Source of the DNA: CAG-552 sp964516925
GTDB lineage: Bacteria; Bacillota; Clostridia; Christensenellales; Pumilibacteraceae
Length of the DNA stretch: 64,000 nt
NCBI GenBank assembly: GCA_964516925.1
Contig: CAZEXL010000003.1
Location: forward strand, 1-64,000
Direction: 5' to 3'
Made by a program: the position numbers and the translations under genes. Shown one piece after another: positions 54,022 to 63,487 of the stretch. The stretch's first letter is position 1. Each line of letters opens with the position of its first letter. The notes under the pieces are model-generated. The model saw nothing but the letters and a program-made list of their open reading frames with translations. It had not been told where the DNA came from and searched no databases.

Positions 54022-54053
54022 AAAAGAAGGAGTTGCATATGCAACGCCTTCTT
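54022..54053 (-). terminator. Terminator of proS
   Basis: GAAGGAGTTGCAT / ATGCAACGCCTTC hairpin; on the minus strand a T-rich tail follows. Confidence 0.75.
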
Positions 54054-54092
54054 TGTTGTATTGTATATTTTCCTTTTATTATCTCACAAATT

Positions 54093-55532
54093 CTAGTACG
54101 ATTTGCCGAAGTAAATCTTCTTAACGGCTTTTTTGCCGCAGCACACGCATTTGTCGCCGCACGGCGTTTGATCGAACGGCATATTGCGACTGGACGCGCC
54201 TGCTACTTCCTTAATTTTATCTTCGCATTCGCGATCGCCGCACCACATGGTAAGAGCGAAGTTTCCGCCGTCCACGGCGTCCTTAAGCTCGTCCATGTTG
54301 CTTACCGTTTTAACGTGCGAATCGCGGAAGGCGAGAGCCTTAGCGTACATATTATCGTGAATTTCGTCAAGCAAAGTTGCAAGTCGAGTATTAAGCTCGT
54401 TAAGCGGTACTTGAATTTTTGCGCCGCCCTCGATATCTCGTCTTGCCAAAACCGCAACGCCGTTTTCGATATCGCGCGGTCCGATTTCTATACGAACGGG
54501 AACGCCCTTCATCTCGTACTCGTTAAACTTCCAACCGGGACTGTTGTCGCTATCGTCAAGTTTAACGCGGAAGTCCTTTTTAAGCGATTGATATATTTCG
54601 TTGCACTTATCCAGCACTCCGGGTTTGTGCATTGCAACCGGAATGATAACCGCCTGTATGGGCGCAACTCTGGGCGGCAAGCAAAGTCCGCGTTCGTCGC
54701 CGTGCGCCATGATTATCGCGCCTATAAGGCGGGTAGACGTACCCCACGAGGTTTGGTACGGATTTTTGAGCTTTCCGTCGCGGTCGAGGAATTCTATATC
54801 GAACGCAGACGAGAAGTTTGTTCCAAAGAAGTGCGTCGTGCCCGACTGCAAGCTTTTGCCGTCTTGCATCATGGCTTCGATGGAATACGTTTCTTTTGCT
54901 CCGGCAAACTTTTCTTTTTCGGTTTTTTGACCCATAAACATGGGAATCGCAAGCACGTTGCGTGCAAATTCTTCGTATACGTTAAGCATTTTAAGCGTTT
55001 CTTCTTTCGCTTCTTCTTCGGTGGCGTGCAAGGTGTGACCTTCCTGCCACAAGAATTCGCTTGTTCTAAGGAAGGGGCGAGTGGTCTTTTCCCATCGTAC
55101 GACGTTTGCCCATTGATTTATAAGCAACGGCAAATCGCGATACGATTCCACCCATTGCGAGTACATTTTGCAAATAATCGTTTCGCTAGTGGGGCGAACT
55201 ACCAACGGTTCGGGTAGTTCGGTCGCGCCGGCGCGCGTAACGGTTGCAACTTCGGGCGCAAAACCCTCTACGTGTTCCGCTTCTTTAAGAAGGTAGCTGT
55301 AAGGAATAAGCAACGGGAAATAAGCGTTTTCGTGCCCCGTAGCCTTAAAACGCTCGTCCATTTGTTTTTGAATAAGTTCCCACACGGCGTAACCGTACGG
55401 ACGTATAACCATAGTGCCCTTTACCGGACCGTAGTCTGCAAGCTGAGTCTTTAACACTACGTCGGTATACCACTGAGGAAAATTCTCGTGAATGTCGGCA
55501 ATTTCTTTTACAAAGTCTTTTTCTTTAGCCAT
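54093..55532 (-). CDS. proS: Prolyl-tRNA synthetase, short (ProS type 3) form
   Basis: A 479-residue class II synthetase of the archaeal/eukaryote-like short type, without the ~180-residue editing insertion of the long bacterial form. Visible motifs include VVRPTSETIICKMYSQW, RTSEFLWQEGHTLHAT and SWGTSTRLIGAIIMAHGD. The C-terminal domain carries a zinc-type Cys cluster (CGDRECEDK, CGDKCVCCGKKA) and ends in a Tyr as is usual for this form. It charges tRNA-Pro. Single gene on the minus strand; AGAGG ribosome site; no T-box in the leader. Confidence 0.94.
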   Translation of the reverse strand: MAKEKDFVKEIADIHENFPQWYTDVVLKTQLADYGPVKGTMVIRPYGYAVWELIQKQMDERFKATGHENAYFPLLIPYSYLLKEAEHVEGFAPEVATVTRAGATELPEPLVVRPTSETIICKMYSQWVESYRDLPLLINQWANVVRWEKTTRPFLRTSEFLWQEGHTLHATEEEAKEETLKMLNVYEEFARNVLAIPMFMGQKTEKEKFAGAKETYSIEAMMQDGKSLQSGTTHFFGTNFSSAFDIEFLDRDGKLKNPYQTSWGTSTRLIGAIIMAHGDERGLCLPPRVAPIQAVIIPVAMHKPGVLDKCNEIYQSLKKDFRVKLDDSDNSPGWKFNEYEMKGVPVRIEIGPRDIENGVAVLARRDIEGGAKIQVPLNELNTRLATLLDEIHDNMYAKALAFRDSHVKTVSNMDELKDAVDGGNFALTMWCGDRECEDKIKEVAGASSRNMPFDQTPCGDKCVCCGKKAVKKIYFGKSY

Positions 55533-55720
55533 AATAAACCTCTCCGTAACCAGAACAGTTTAACTTGTTTTTTGCTAAAAGTCAACTGTTTGCAAGCTAA
55601 AAACGGCTTTGTGTCAACGCATTATTGCACAAAATCGTAAAATTAGCCAATTGTTTTTCGCTCTTTGGCGGTTTGCACTAAAAGTAGGCAAGCTCGTCGC
55701 ATAAACCGAGCTTAAATCGT

Positions 55721-55748
55721 TGACTATTTTGCTTGGATATTGTATAAT
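55721..55748 (+). promoter_or_regulatory. Promoter of the metK operon
   Basis: TTGACT (55721-55726), 16-bp spacer, TATAAT (55743-55748). The leader is too short for a SAM riboswitch. Confidence 0.7.
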
Positions 55749-55788
55749 AATTGTTTGTAAAAGAATGTTTACCATTGTGGAGAGAATT

Positions 55789-56967
55789 ATGAACAAAATT
55801 AAGTTATTTTCAAGCGAGAGCGTAACCGAAGGTCATCCCGATAAAGTTTGCGACGCAATTGCTGACAGTATTTTGGACGAGGCACTAAAAGGCGATCCGT
55901 CGTCCAGAGTGGCTTGCGAAGTATGTTGCAGTACCGGTATGGTTTTGGTTATGGGCGAATTTACCACCGAGCAGTACGTGGATATCCCCAGAGTGGTACG
56001 CAAAGTGGTAAAAGAAATAGGCTACGGCGATCCGTCGCTCGGCTTTGACTACCATACTTGCGCGGTGCTTACCTACATCAACGAGCAGTCCGCCGATATA
56101 TCCATGGGCGTGTCCGACGCAATCGAAAGCAAGGATTCTTCCGATCCTGCCGATCGCATAGGCGCCGGCGACCAAGGCATGATGTTCGGCTATGCGTGCA
56201 ACGAAACGCCCGAGCTTATGCCGCTTCCGATTTCGCTCGCGCATGCGCTTACCAAGCGTCTTACTTACGTGCGCAAAGAAGGCATAATGCCGCAACTTCG
56301 TCCGGACGGCAAATCGCAAGTTACCGTTGCCTACGATCAAAATGGTAAGCCGCTGTACGTGGATACGGTAGTAATATCGGCGCAACACAATGCCGACGCA
56401 AATCTTGACGAACTTCGTAAGCAAATAATACAAAACGTTATATTGCCCGCCGTTCCCAAAAATCTTATTTGCGACAAGACTAAATTCCTAATCAATCCCA
56501 CCGGCAGATTCGTTATAGGCGGTCCGCACGGCGACAGCGGCCTTACGGGTCGAAAGATTATAGTCGATACGTACGGCGGAATGTGTCCGCACGGCGGCGG
56601 AGCGTTCTCCGGCAAAGATCCCACCAAGGTGGATAGATCCGCGTCGTACTATGCAAGATACGTATGCAAAAATATCGTAGCGGCGTCTCTTGCGGATAAG
56701 GTTCAACTTCAGGTTGCGTACGCAATAGGCAAGGCGCAACCGGTATCCGTTTGCGTAGATACGTTCGGCACCGGCAAAATATCCGACGACGAGCTTATAA
56801 AGATTATAAACAAGCATTTTGATTTCCGTCCGTACTCTATAATCAAGAATCTCGGTTTGCGTGCGCCAATATACGCAAAAACCACCAACTACGGACACTT
56901 CGGCGACAAGGATGTGCCGTGGGAAAAGACGGATAAGTCCGAGGAGTTAAAAAAATACCTTAAATGA
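55789..56967 (+). CDS. metK: S-adenosylmethionine synthetase
   Basis: A 392-residue enzyme making SAM from methionine and ATP. SESVTEGHPDKVCDAIADS with the catalytic His16, then GAGDQGMMFGYA, the GGPHGDSGLTGRKI loop and GGGAFSGKDPTKVDRSA are textbook MAT motifs. The start at 55789 follows GGAGAGA and gives the normal N-terminus; an upstream in-frame ATG at 55720 lies in the promoter. The stop overlaps the recD2 start by 4 bp. Confidence 0.96.
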   Translation: MNKIKLFSSESVTEGHPDKVCDAIADSILDEALKGDPSSRVACEVCCSTGMVLVMGEFTTEQYVDIPRVVRKVVKEIGYGDPSLGFDYHTCAVLTYINEQSADISMGVSDAIESKDSSDPADRIGAGDQGMMFGYACNETPELMPLPISLAHALTKRLTYVRKEGIMPQLRPDGKSQVTVAYDQNGKPLYVDTVVISAQHNADANLDELRKQIIQNVILPAVPKNLICDKTKFLINPTGRFVIGGPHGDSGLTGRKIIVDTYGGMCPHGGGAFSGKDPTKVDRSASYYARYVCKNIVAASLADKVQLQVAYAIGKAQPVSVCVDTFGTGKISDDELIKIINKHFDFRPYSIIKNLGLRAPIYAKTTNYGHFGDKDVPWEKTDKSEELKKYLK

Positions 56968-59165
56968 AAGTAAGCGGAACTGTTGAGGAAATTCGATTCA
57001 GAAACGAGGAAAACGGCTACACCATAGCCGTTTTGGACGTGGACGGCGAACCGCTCGTTGCGGTTGGCGCTTTTCCGCCGCTCAGCGGCGGCGAGGACGT
57101 CGAAGTAATCGGCGAATACGTCAATCATCCCAAGTTCGGCAGACAGTTCAAAGCTTCGGACGTAAGGCGCATAATGCCGAGTTCGATCGACGGCATAGTC
57201 CGTTTTTTGGGAAGCGGGCTGATTAAGGGAGTAGGACCTCGTACTGCGATTGCCATAGCCAACACTTTCGGAACGCAGTCGCTTGACGTAATCGAGTTTC
57301 ATCCGTCCAGACTTACGGTTATACGCGGCATAACCGCCGCAAAAGCCTTGTCGATACACGAAGCGTACGTTCAAAACAAAAAAGTTCAAGACGCGGTTAT
57401 GTACCTTCAAGCGCAAGATATTCCGCTTGGTTCGGCGCTTAAAATATACCGCTACTACGGCGAAGAAACGATAAAAACGGTTTCAGCTAATCCGTACCGA
57501 CTTATCGAGGACATCGACGGCATAGGCTTTATTACGGCAGATCGCATAGCCGCAAAGCAAGGCATCGACAAAAACAGTCCCTTTCGCATTCGGGCAGGGC
57601 TTATGCACTGTCTTACGGTAAGCGGAGAAGACGGCAACACGTTTTTGCCTAGCGACGAGCTTGTAAAACAAGCGGCAACCCTTTTGGATTGCTCAAGCGA
57701 TGACGTAGCTGCCGAAATCGACGGACTTATCATCGACGGCAAGCTTAAAAAAGCGGACGTCGAGGGAGCGAATGCGATTTATCTTCGTTCGGTTTATCAG
57801 GCAGAGCAAGGCGCCGCGGCAGGACTCGTGCGACTTATGACCGAGTCGGATAAAATTATTCGCGATATCGAGAGCGACATTGCTCAATTCGAGCAAAGCA
57901 ACGGCGTAAAACTGCACGAAAATCAAAAAGAGGCGGTGCGTCTTGCCGTAAACAACGGCGTGTCGGTAATAACGGGCGGACCGGGTACCGGCAAAACCAC
58001 GGTGGTAAAGTGTATTATCGAAATTAACGAAAAGCTTGGCGTATCGTCCATGCTTATGGCGCCTACCGGGCGTGCGGCAAAGCGACTTAACGAAAGCACC
58101 GACCGCGAAGCTACCACCATTCATCGCGCGCTTATGAAGGACGTGGGGCAGGCGGACTACAAAACGGCGATATCGCCGCTTAATTGCGGAGCGGTAATAG
58201 TAGACGAAGTATCCATGGTGGACGTGTTCCTGCTTAATATGCTCGTTCGCAGATTGCGTAGCGGAACGAGGCTAATTTTGGTAGGTGACAAGGATCAGCT
58301 CCCCAGTGTAGGCGCAGGCAATGCGCTAGCCGATATTATCGCTTGCGGACTGGTTCCTACGGCGATGCTCACTCATATATATCGACAGTCCGAACAAAGT
58401 CTTATTGCGCAAAACGCGCATGCGGTAAATCAAGGACTTATGCCCGATATATCGCAAAAGGACAAAGATTTCTTTTTTGTCCACGCAAAGGAGGCGGACA
58501 AGCTTGCCGATACGGTCGTGGATATGGCGTCGCGCAGGATCCCCAAGTTCCTTAACGTCGAGCCGCAAAAAATTCAGGTGCTATGCCCCGTAAAAAACGG
58601 CTCGTGCGGAACGATTGCGCTTAACAAACGTTTGCAAGAGGTAATAAACCCGATTGGCGAGCAAGTGCTCAGCGGCGAAGTTATCTACCGCGTCGGCGAC
58701 AAAGTTATGCACACCGCCAACAACTATCAGCTGGAATGGGTACGACGCGAACCGTACTACGAAAAGGGCGAAGGCGTGTTCAACGGCGACACGGGTATAA
58801 TTATCGACGTAAAACCCTCGTCGGGTGAAATTACGGTTTTGCTCGACGACGGCAGAACGGTGATATATCCTGCCGATGTACGCAGTCAGCTTATGCCGGC
58901 GTACGCAGTTACGGTGCACAAAAGTCAAGGCTCGGAATACGTCGGCGTGATTATGCCGATTACCGGCGGTAGCCCCATGATAATGACCAGAAATTTATTG
59001 TACACGGCAATAACGCGCGCAAAAAAATTCGTTGCGCTCGTAGGCGACGAGTACTATCTTAAACGAATGGTCGACAACAATTACATAGCAAAACGATACA
59101 GCGGAATGAAAACTTTTTTACTCCGACTGTACGACGATAATAATTTATTATACGGAGAGTTTTAA
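56964..59165 (+). CDS. recD2: RecD2-type SF1B DNA helicase
   Basis: A 733-residue helicase of the RecD2/RecD-like family (no RecBC partner). The N-terminal OB-fold and helix-hairpin-helix region (FLGSGLIKGVGPRTAIAI) precedes Walker A GGPGTGKTT (338-346, Lys344), VDEVSMVD (motif II), GDKDQLPSVGAG (motif III) and the C-terminal VTVHKSQGSEY and LLYTAITRAKK motifs. It unwinds 5' to 3' in DNA repair. Its ATG overlaps the metK stop (ATGA) and its own stop shares one base with the next start, so the genes are translationally coupled. Confidence 0.93.
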   Translation: MKVSGTVEEIRFRNEENGYTIAVLDVDGEPLVAVGAFPPLSGGEDVEVIGEYVNHPKFGRQFKASDVRRIMPSSIDGIVRFLGSGLIKGVGPRTAIAIANTFGTQSLDVIEFHPSRLTVIRGITAAKALSIHEAYVQNKKVQDAVMYLQAQDIPLGSALKIYRYYGEETIKTVSANPYRLIEDIDGIGFITADRIAAKQGIDKNSPFRIRAGLMHCLTVSGEDGNTFLPSDELVKQAATLLDCSSDDVAAEIDGLIIDGKLKKADVEGANAIYLRSVYQAEQGAAAGLVRLMTESDKIIRDIESDIAQFEQSNGVKLHENQKEAVRLAVNNGVSVITGGPGTGKTTVVKCIIEINEKLGVSSMLMAPTGRAAKRLNESTDREATTIHRALMKDVGQADYKTAISPLNCGAVIVDEVSMVDVFLLNMLVRRLRSGTRLILVGDKDQLPSVGAGNALADIIACGLVPTAMLTHIYRQSEQSLIAQNAHAVNQGLMPDISQKDKDFFFVHAKEADKLADTVVDMASRRIPKFLNVEPQKIQVLCPVKNGSCGTIALNKRLQEVINPIGEQVLSGEVIYRVGDKVMHTANNYQLEWVRREPYYEKGEGVFNGDTGIIIDVKPSSGEITVLLDDGRTVIYPADVRSQLMPAYAVTVHKSQGSEYVGVIMPITGGSPMIMTRNLLYTAITRAKKFVALVGDEYYLKRMVDNNYIAKRYSGMKTFLLRLYDDNNLLYGEF

Positions 59166-59539
59166 TGGTTACTGTAAAAGAATTCAGCTACGACGACGCA
59201 AAGCAAATAGTCGAAGATCTGGGCGGAACGTTGTCGCCCGACGAGCGTGTGCTTATAATGGACGAGGGCGGCGAAAAGATAGGCGCGTCGGTAATAGGGC
59301 TAGACAGGACGGTTGTGGAAATACGGCAGATTATCGTAAAAGATCGTCCGTTCCCGTACTTCGATTTACTTGCGCGTTCAACGCTTAACATAATCAATTT
59401 GTTCGAATTGCCCATAATGGTACGAGTGGAAAGCAAACCGTATTTTACCGCGTTCGGCTTTACGCAAGCGGAAGACGGCTTTATGTACGTGCAAAGCGAC
59501 AAAATCACGTTTAAGGGCAGCCTTTGCGGCGGACACTAA
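59165..59539 (+). CDS. GNAT-like small protein
   Basis: A 124-residue protein. The layout (MVTVKEFSYDDAK.., VIGLDRTVVEIRQIIVKDRPFPYFDLLARST, then VESKPYFTAFGFTQAEDGFMYV) resembles GNAT acetyltransferases, with the helix, strand and late FGF turn. The pyrophosphate-binding Q/R-x-x-G-x-G/A loop is not evident, so activity is doubtful. Its start overlaps the recD2 stop by one base, with GGAGAG as ribosome site. Function unknown. Confidence 0.5.
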   Translation: MVTVKEFSYDDAKQIVEDLGGTLSPDERVLIMDEGGEKIGASVIGLDRTVVEIRQIIVKDRPFPYFDLLARSTLNIINLFELPIMVRVESKPYFTAFGFTQAEDGFMYVQSDKITFKGSLCGGH

Positions 59540-59562
59540 TCGTAAAGTAAGGAGAGAATTAT

Positions 59563-61182
59563 ATGAGTAACTTTATAGAAGACATAATCGAAAGCGACCT
59601 TAAAGAAGGCAGATGTAAGGAAATCGTTACGCGATTCCCGCCCGAACCAAACGGATATTTGCATATAGGTCACGTAAAAAGCATTTGCCTTAACTACTAC
59701 GGCACGGCAGTAAAATACGGCGGAAGATTTAATTTGCGTTTTGACGACACAAACCCCGCAAAAGAGGACGACGAATTCGTTCGTTCTATCGTGGACGACG
59801 TAAAATGGCTGGGCGCCGACGTAAGCAACGTACTCTTTGCGTCCGATTATTTTGACGAAATGTACGCAAGAGCGGTTATTCTTATCAAAAAAGGCAAGGC
59901 GTATGTGGACGACATGGACGCCGAGCAAATTCGACTTACTCGCGGCACGCTTACCGAGCCGGGCGTCGAAAGCAAAAACCGCAATCGTCCGATAGACGAA
60001 AGTCTTAAACTTTTCGAAGACATGAAAAACGGACTCGTGCCCGACGGCGCGCTTATTTTGCGTGCTAAGATAGACATGGCAAGTCCGAACATAAACATGC
60101 GCGATCCCGTTTTGTATCGCGTGCTTCACGAGCCGCATCACCGCCAAGGCGACAAATGGTGCATATATCCCATGTACGACTTCGCGCACCCCATCGAGGA
60201 CGCAATCGAAGGAATAACTCATTCCATTTGTACGCTCGAATTCGAAGACCACAGACCGCTGTACGACTGGATAGTGCGTGAGTGCGAATTTGAAAATCCG
60301 CCTCATCAATACGAATTTGCTCGTTTAAGCATAAAGCGCACTATAATGAGTAAGCGTTATCTAAAGCGTTTGGTGGACAGCGGAGCGGTAGACGGTTGGG
60401 ACGATCCCCGTATGCCTACCATTGCGGGACTTCGTCGCAGAGGATATACGCCGAGCAGTCTTATCAATTTTTGCGAAAAGATTGGCGTAAGCAAGGCAAA
60501 CAGCGAAGTCGAAACCGGATTGCTCGAAAGCTGTATTCGCGACGAGCTTAACGCCAACGCTCCCAGAGCCATGGCGGTGCTCGATCCCGTAAAGCTTATT
60601 ATCGTAAATCGCGACGCCGACTATCGCGAAGAACTCGATTTTGAAGTTAATCCCACAGCGGAAAACGGCGAAGTTCGAAAAACGGACATAAGCAACGAAC
60701 TTTACATCGAAAGAAGCGACTTCGAAGTAACGCCTCCGCCCAAGTTCAAGCGACTCGTTCCGGGCGGAATGGTAAGGCTTAAAGGCGCCTATATAATAAA
60801 GGCCGTGGGGTACGAAACGGACGGCGACAAGGTAACTCTTATAAAAGCCGAGATTATCGAAGGAACCAAGTCCGGACACGACGAAAGCGGTATAAAAGTT
60901 AAGGGCGTAATACATTGGGTAAACGCCAAAACCGCGATAGATATCAAAGCGCGTATGTACGATTATTTGCTTTTGGACGCAGAAGAAAAAGTCGATTTTG
61001 CCGAAAGAATGAATCCCGAATCGCTTAAAGTTCTTAATGCAAAAGGCGAAGCGTATCTAAGCAAGGCGCAAGGCGGACAGTCCTTCCAATTCTTGCGCCA
61101 AGGATATTTTTGCCGAGACGCTAAAAGCGACGAAGCGGTATTCAATCTTGTGGTCGGGCTTAAGGACGGCTACAAAAAATAG
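59563..61182 (+). CDS. glnS: Glutaminyl-tRNA synthetase
   Basis: A 539-residue class I synthetase. PPEPNGYLHIGH gives the HIGH motif (34-37), RFDDTNPAKED follows as in GlxRS, and IMSKR (262-265) is the KMSKS-equivalent. The GlnRS subgroup is shown by VRSIVDDVKWLGAD and YPMYDFAHPIEDAIEGITHS. The C-terminal beta-barrel anticodon domains are complete (normal length ~550). It charges tRNA-Gln directly, a route many Bacillota lack in favour of GatCAB. It lies 23 nt after the GNAT-like gene and 10 nt before alaS. Confidence 0.94.
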   Translation: MSNFIEDIIESDLKEGRCKEIVTRFPPEPNGYLHIGHVKSICLNYYGTAVKYGGRFNLRFDDTNPAKEDDEFVRSIVDDVKWLGADVSNVLFASDYFDEMYARAVILIKKGKAYVDDMDAEQIRLTRGTLTEPGVESKNRNRPIDESLKLFEDMKNGLVPDGALILRAKIDMASPNINMRDPVLYRVLHEPHHRQGDKWCIYPMYDFAHPIEDAIEGITHSICTLEFEDHRPLYDWIVRECEFENPPHQYEFARLSIKRTIMSKRYLKRLVDSGAVDGWDDPRMPTIAGLRRRGYTPSSLINFCEKIGVSKANSEVETGLLESCIRDELNANAPRAMAVLDPVKLIIVNRDADYREELDFEVNPTAENGEVRKTDISNELYIERSDFEVTPPPKFKRLVPGGMVRLKGAYIIKAVGYETDGDKVTLIKAEIIEGTKSGHDESGIKVKGVIHWVNAKTAIDIKARMYDYLLLDAEEKVDFAERMNPESLKVLNAKGEAYLSKAQGGQSFQFLRQGYFCRDAKSDEAVFNLVVGLKDGYKK

Positions 61183-61192
61183 GAGAACAGTT

Positions 61193-63004
61193 ATGAAAAA
61201 GATAGACAGCTATACTTTAAGAAAAATGTGGCTTGATTTTTATGCCGAAAAAAACCACGCAATAATAAGTTCGGCGTCGCTTATACCCGAAAACGATCCG
61301 ACGGTTTTGTTTACCACCGCCGGAATGCATCCGCTTGTACCGTATTTGCTCGGCGCAAAGCACCCTGCCGGCAATCGCCTTGCCGACGTTCAAAAGTGCG
61401 TTCGAACGGGCGATATCGACGAAGTGGGTGACGACAGCCATTGCACGTTTTTCGAAATGCTCGGCAACTGGTCGCTTGGCGATTACTTCAAAAAAGAGCA
61501 AATACAGTGGAGCTATGAATTTTTAACAAGCGAAAAATATTTGGGAATAGATAAAAATCGCCTTGCCGTTACCGTTTTTGCGGGCGACGAGGATTGCCCG
61601 CGCGACGAAGAAAGCGCAAAGCTTTGGCAAGAGTGCGGACTTAGCAAAGACCATATATTCTATTTGCCCAAGTCGAACAACTGGTGGGGACCTGCCGGCG
61701 TAACCGGACCGTGCGGACCGGATACCGAAATGTTCTTTATTGCCGACAAGCCGGACTGCGGCGATCATTGCGGCCCCGATTGCGATTGCGGTAAGTATTT
61801 GGAAATATGGAACGACGTGTTTATGCAATACAACAAGACGGCGGACGGCAAATTCGAGCCGCTAAAGCAGCGTAACGTCGATACGGGTATGGGTTTAGAG
61901 CGTACGCTATGCACGCTTCAAGGCAAAAAGAGCGTATACGAAACCGATTTATTTACGCCTATTTTGCAAAAAATTCGCGAATGTCGTAAGGCAAACGAAG
62001 CCAAAGACGTCGTAAATATTATCAATCCCGACGTAGAGAAAAAAGCGGAGCGTATCGTAGCCGATCATATTCGCACGTCGGTATTCATTATAGGCGACGA
62101 GCGCGGAGTAACCTGCTCAAACGTCGATCAAGGATATATTTTGCGTAGATTGCTTCGCCGAGCTATTCGTTTCGGCAGGCAGATATCGCTTGCAAAAGGC
62201 GACTTTTCTTTAATAGCGCGCACCGTAATAGATATGTACAAGGACGTATATCCCGAACTTAAACAAAACGAAAATAAAATCGTCGAAGAAATCGATTTGG
62301 AAGAAGAACGTTTCGAAAAGACGCTTTTTACCGGCATAAAGGAATTTGAAAAAGTTGCGTTCTATCAAAAGGGCGACACCATAAGCGGAAAGGCGGCGTT
62401 CAGATTGTACGAAACGTACGGTTTCCCTGTGGAAATGACTGTCGAGCTTGCAAAAGAGCGTAACTTAAAGGTGGACATAGAAGGATTTAACGCCGCATAT
62501 AAAGAGCACCAGCAGAAAAGCCACGCAGGAGCAGAGCAAAAGTTTAAGGGCGGGCTGGCAGACCACACCGAAACCATAACTCGGTTGCACACCGCAACGC
62601 ACCTTATGCACGCCGCGCTCAAAAAGGTGCTTCACGACGACGGCGCAAACCAAAAGGGTAGCAACATAACCGAAGAGCGTTTAAGATTCGACTTTACCTT
62701 CGGGCGCGCGCTTACTCCCGACGAAATAACGCAGGTCGAGCAGCTCGTAAACGAGGCAATTAAAGCCGACGTTCCCATCACCTGCGAAGAAATGACGGTA
62801 GACGAAGCAAAGGCACAAGGGGCAATCGGTTTGTTTACTTCTAAGTACGGCGAAAAGGTAAAGGTGTACACTATGGGCAGCTTTTCTAAGGAAATTTGCG
62901 GCGGACCGCACGCAAGCAGAACGGGTGAGCTTGGCAAGTTCCGTATATTAAAGGAACAGTCGTCGGGCGCAGGCGTTCGTCGTATAAAGGCAATTTTGGA
63001 ATAA
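61193..63004 (+). CDS. alaS: Alanyl-tRNA synthetase, short form without C-Ala domain
   Basis: A 603-residue AlaRS. The class II core begins LRKMWLDFYAEKNHAIISSASLIP with FTTAGMHPLVPYLLG and CVRTGDIDEVG. The editing domain has HTATH (466-470) and CGGPH (569-573), the two halves of its zinc site. The protein ends about 30 residues later, so the ~250-residue linker and C-Ala oligomerisation domain of standard 870-residue AlaRS are missing. The start at 61193 follows AGGAG; an in-frame upstream start would overlap glnS. Confidence 0.93.
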   Translation: MKKIDSYTLRKMWLDFYAEKNHAIISSASLIPENDPTVLFTTAGMHPLVPYLLGAKHPAGNRLADVQKCVRTGDIDEVGDDSHCTFFEMLGNWSLGDYFKKEQIQWSYEFLTSEKYLGIDKNRLAVTVFAGDEDCPRDEESAKLWQECGLSKDHIFYLPKSNNWWGPAGVTGPCGPDTEMFFIADKPDCGDHCGPDCDCGKYLEIWNDVFMQYNKTADGKFEPLKQRNVDTGMGLERTLCTLQGKKSVYETDLFTPILQKIRECRKANEAKDVVNIINPDVEKKAERIVADHIRTSVFIIGDERGVTCSNVDQGYILRRLLRRAIRFGRQISLAKGDFSLIARTVIDMYKDVYPELKQNENKIVEEIDLEEERFEKTLFTGIKEFEKVAFYQKGDTISGKAAFRLYETYGFPVEMTVELAKERNLKVDIEGFNAAYKEHQQKSHAGAEQKFKGGLADHTETITRLHTATHLMHAALKKVLHDDGANQKGSNITEERLRFDFTFGRALTPDEITQVEQLVNEAIKADVPITCEEMTVDEAKAQGAIGLFTSKYGEKVKVYTMGSFSKEICGGPHASRTGELGKFRILKEQSSGAGVRRIKAILE

Positions 63005-63032
63005 AACGCAAAAAACAACGGAGGGTAAAAAA

Positions 63033-63407
63033 ATGAAAGTTCGCGAATCCGAGGAAATGTACCTCGAAACGATTTTCATTCTAAAAAAGCGTGTCGTCAA
63101 TCTTCGCGCAGTCGATATAGTAAACGAGCTGGGGTACGCTAAATCGAGCGTTTCGCGCGCTGTAAATCTTTTGCAAAAACGCGGATACGTAAACATCGAC
63201 GAGGGCGGAGTAATAACGCTTACTTCCAGCGGCGAAAAAAAGGCGCATGACGTATACGAGCGTCACGCCGTAATAACCGAGTTGCTCGTTTCTTTCGGCG
63301 CCGACCGTGCTCTTGCCGAGGACGACGCCTGTCGAATCGAACACGTAATATCTCCCGAACTGTTTGAAATACTAAAAAATCGTTTAAAAGACTTGCAAAA
63401 ACAATAA
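63033..63407 (+). CDS. DtxR/MntR-family metal-dependent regulator
   Basis: A 124-residue regulator. It begins ESEEMYLETIFILKKR, then a winged helix (VDIVNELGYAKSSVSRAVNLLQKRGYVNI) and a metal/dimerisation domain with RHAVITELLVSFG and CRIEHVISPELFEIL, where the E-D-A-C-R-I-E-H-x-I-S motif supplies metal ligands. There is no SH3-like third domain, as in MntR. It senses Fe2+ or Mn2+. It is 28 nt after alaS; a rubrerythrin gene faces it across a terminator. Confidence 0.9.
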   Translation: MKVRESEEMYLETIFILKKRVVNLRAVDIVNELGYAKSSVSRAVNLLQKRGYVNIDEGGVITLTSSGEKKAHDVYERHAVITELLVSFGADRALAEDDACRIEHVISPELFEILKNRLKDLQKQ

Positions 63408-63423
63408 GGCATTAGGATTTGCA

Positions 63424-63464
63424 ACGAAAAACGGCTGAACGTTCTACGTTCAGCCGTTTTTCGT
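63424..63464. terminator. Bidirectional terminator
   Basis: AAAAACGGCTGAACG / CGTTCAGCCGTTTTT, a perfect stem between convergent genes. Confidence 0.92.
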
Positions 63465-63487
63465 TAGTTACCGTTTATAAACGGATA

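Noticed and set aside
55749..55788. SAM riboswitch before metK
   Set aside because: Only about 35 nt lie between the predicted transcript start and the start codon.
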